A stretch of 14,737 bases of DNA, taken from the NCBI RefSeq assembly GCF_040392825.1, contig NZ_JBEBVH010000083.1, positions 1 to 14,737 of the forward strand. The letters run 5' to 3'. The notes under the pieces are model-generated. The model searched no databases. It saw nothing but the letters and a program-made list of their open reading frames with translations, and was not told where the DNA came from. Origin of the DNA: Pseudopedobacter sp040392825 (GTDB lineage Bacteria > Bacteroidota > Bacteroidia > Sphingobacteriales > Sphingobacteriaceae). Made by a program: the position numbers and the translations under genes. Below are positions 14,689-14,737 of the stretch, in pieces; position 1 is the first letter of the stretch, and each line of letters opens with the position of its first letter.

Positions 14689-14737
14689 TATTGTATTTGG
14701 TTAGCTTCATGGCATTAGAATGAGCTTATATAATGCA

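Overview
The window looks like chromosome from an AT-rich Bacteroidota, most likely Sphingobacteriaceae (Pedobacter/Pseudopedobacter-like). That placement is inferred from the protein families (small outer-membrane beta-barrel, CarboxypepD_reg-type TonB receptor, PL6 lyase, short SerA next to SerC), from lipoprotein signals, and from TAnnTTTG-type -7 promoter elements that are characteristic of the phylum. No database search was run. No tRNA, rRNA, CRISPR array, transposase or phage gene was seen.

Layout. 1-730: a small unknown gene (+) behind a good -7 element, then an unknown 122-aa gene (-). 822-5210: a plus-strand run with a membrane-anchored neutral zinc metallopeptidase, a small outer-membrane beta-barrel protein ending at a strong terminator, a long-chain acyl-CoA synthetase, and a small lipoprotein. 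5313-10540: a minus-strand run read in the order rpe, TonB-dependent receptor, serC, serA. rpe and the receptor are 7 nt apart. serC has its own promoter element, and serC-serA supply the first two steps of serine synthesis. A bidirectional terminator at 5262-5293 separates serA from the converging lipoprotein gene. 10711-13294: a plus-strand cluster with two YhcH/YjgK/YiaL (DUF386) paralogues, the first a lipoprotein and the second cytosolic, 1 nt apart, followed by an exported PL6 (alginate lyase/chondroitinase B family) polysaccharide lyase. 13334-14688: two minus-strand genes for membrane-anchored proteins, an alpha/beta hydrolase and an unknown.

The most interesting unit is 10711-13294. 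Duplicated sugar-anomerase-like proteins, one predicted in the periplasm and one in the cytosol, sit directly upstream of a polysaccharide lyase. That suggests handling of the unsaturated uronate products on both sides of the inner membrane. The lyase keeps the catalytic Lys, Arg and His with family spacing, but at the positions where Ca2+-dependent PL6 enzymes carry two acidic ligands it has Ile and Lys, so it is probably Ca2+-independent. Several short inverted repeats (serC-serA junction, receptor-serC junction, end of the first gene) are also recorded.

Four genes would be over-extended if their upstream TTG codons were taken as starts (4557, 6281, 10693, 11282). I use the following ATG in each case. 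No stretch longer than about 170 bases lacks a gene.
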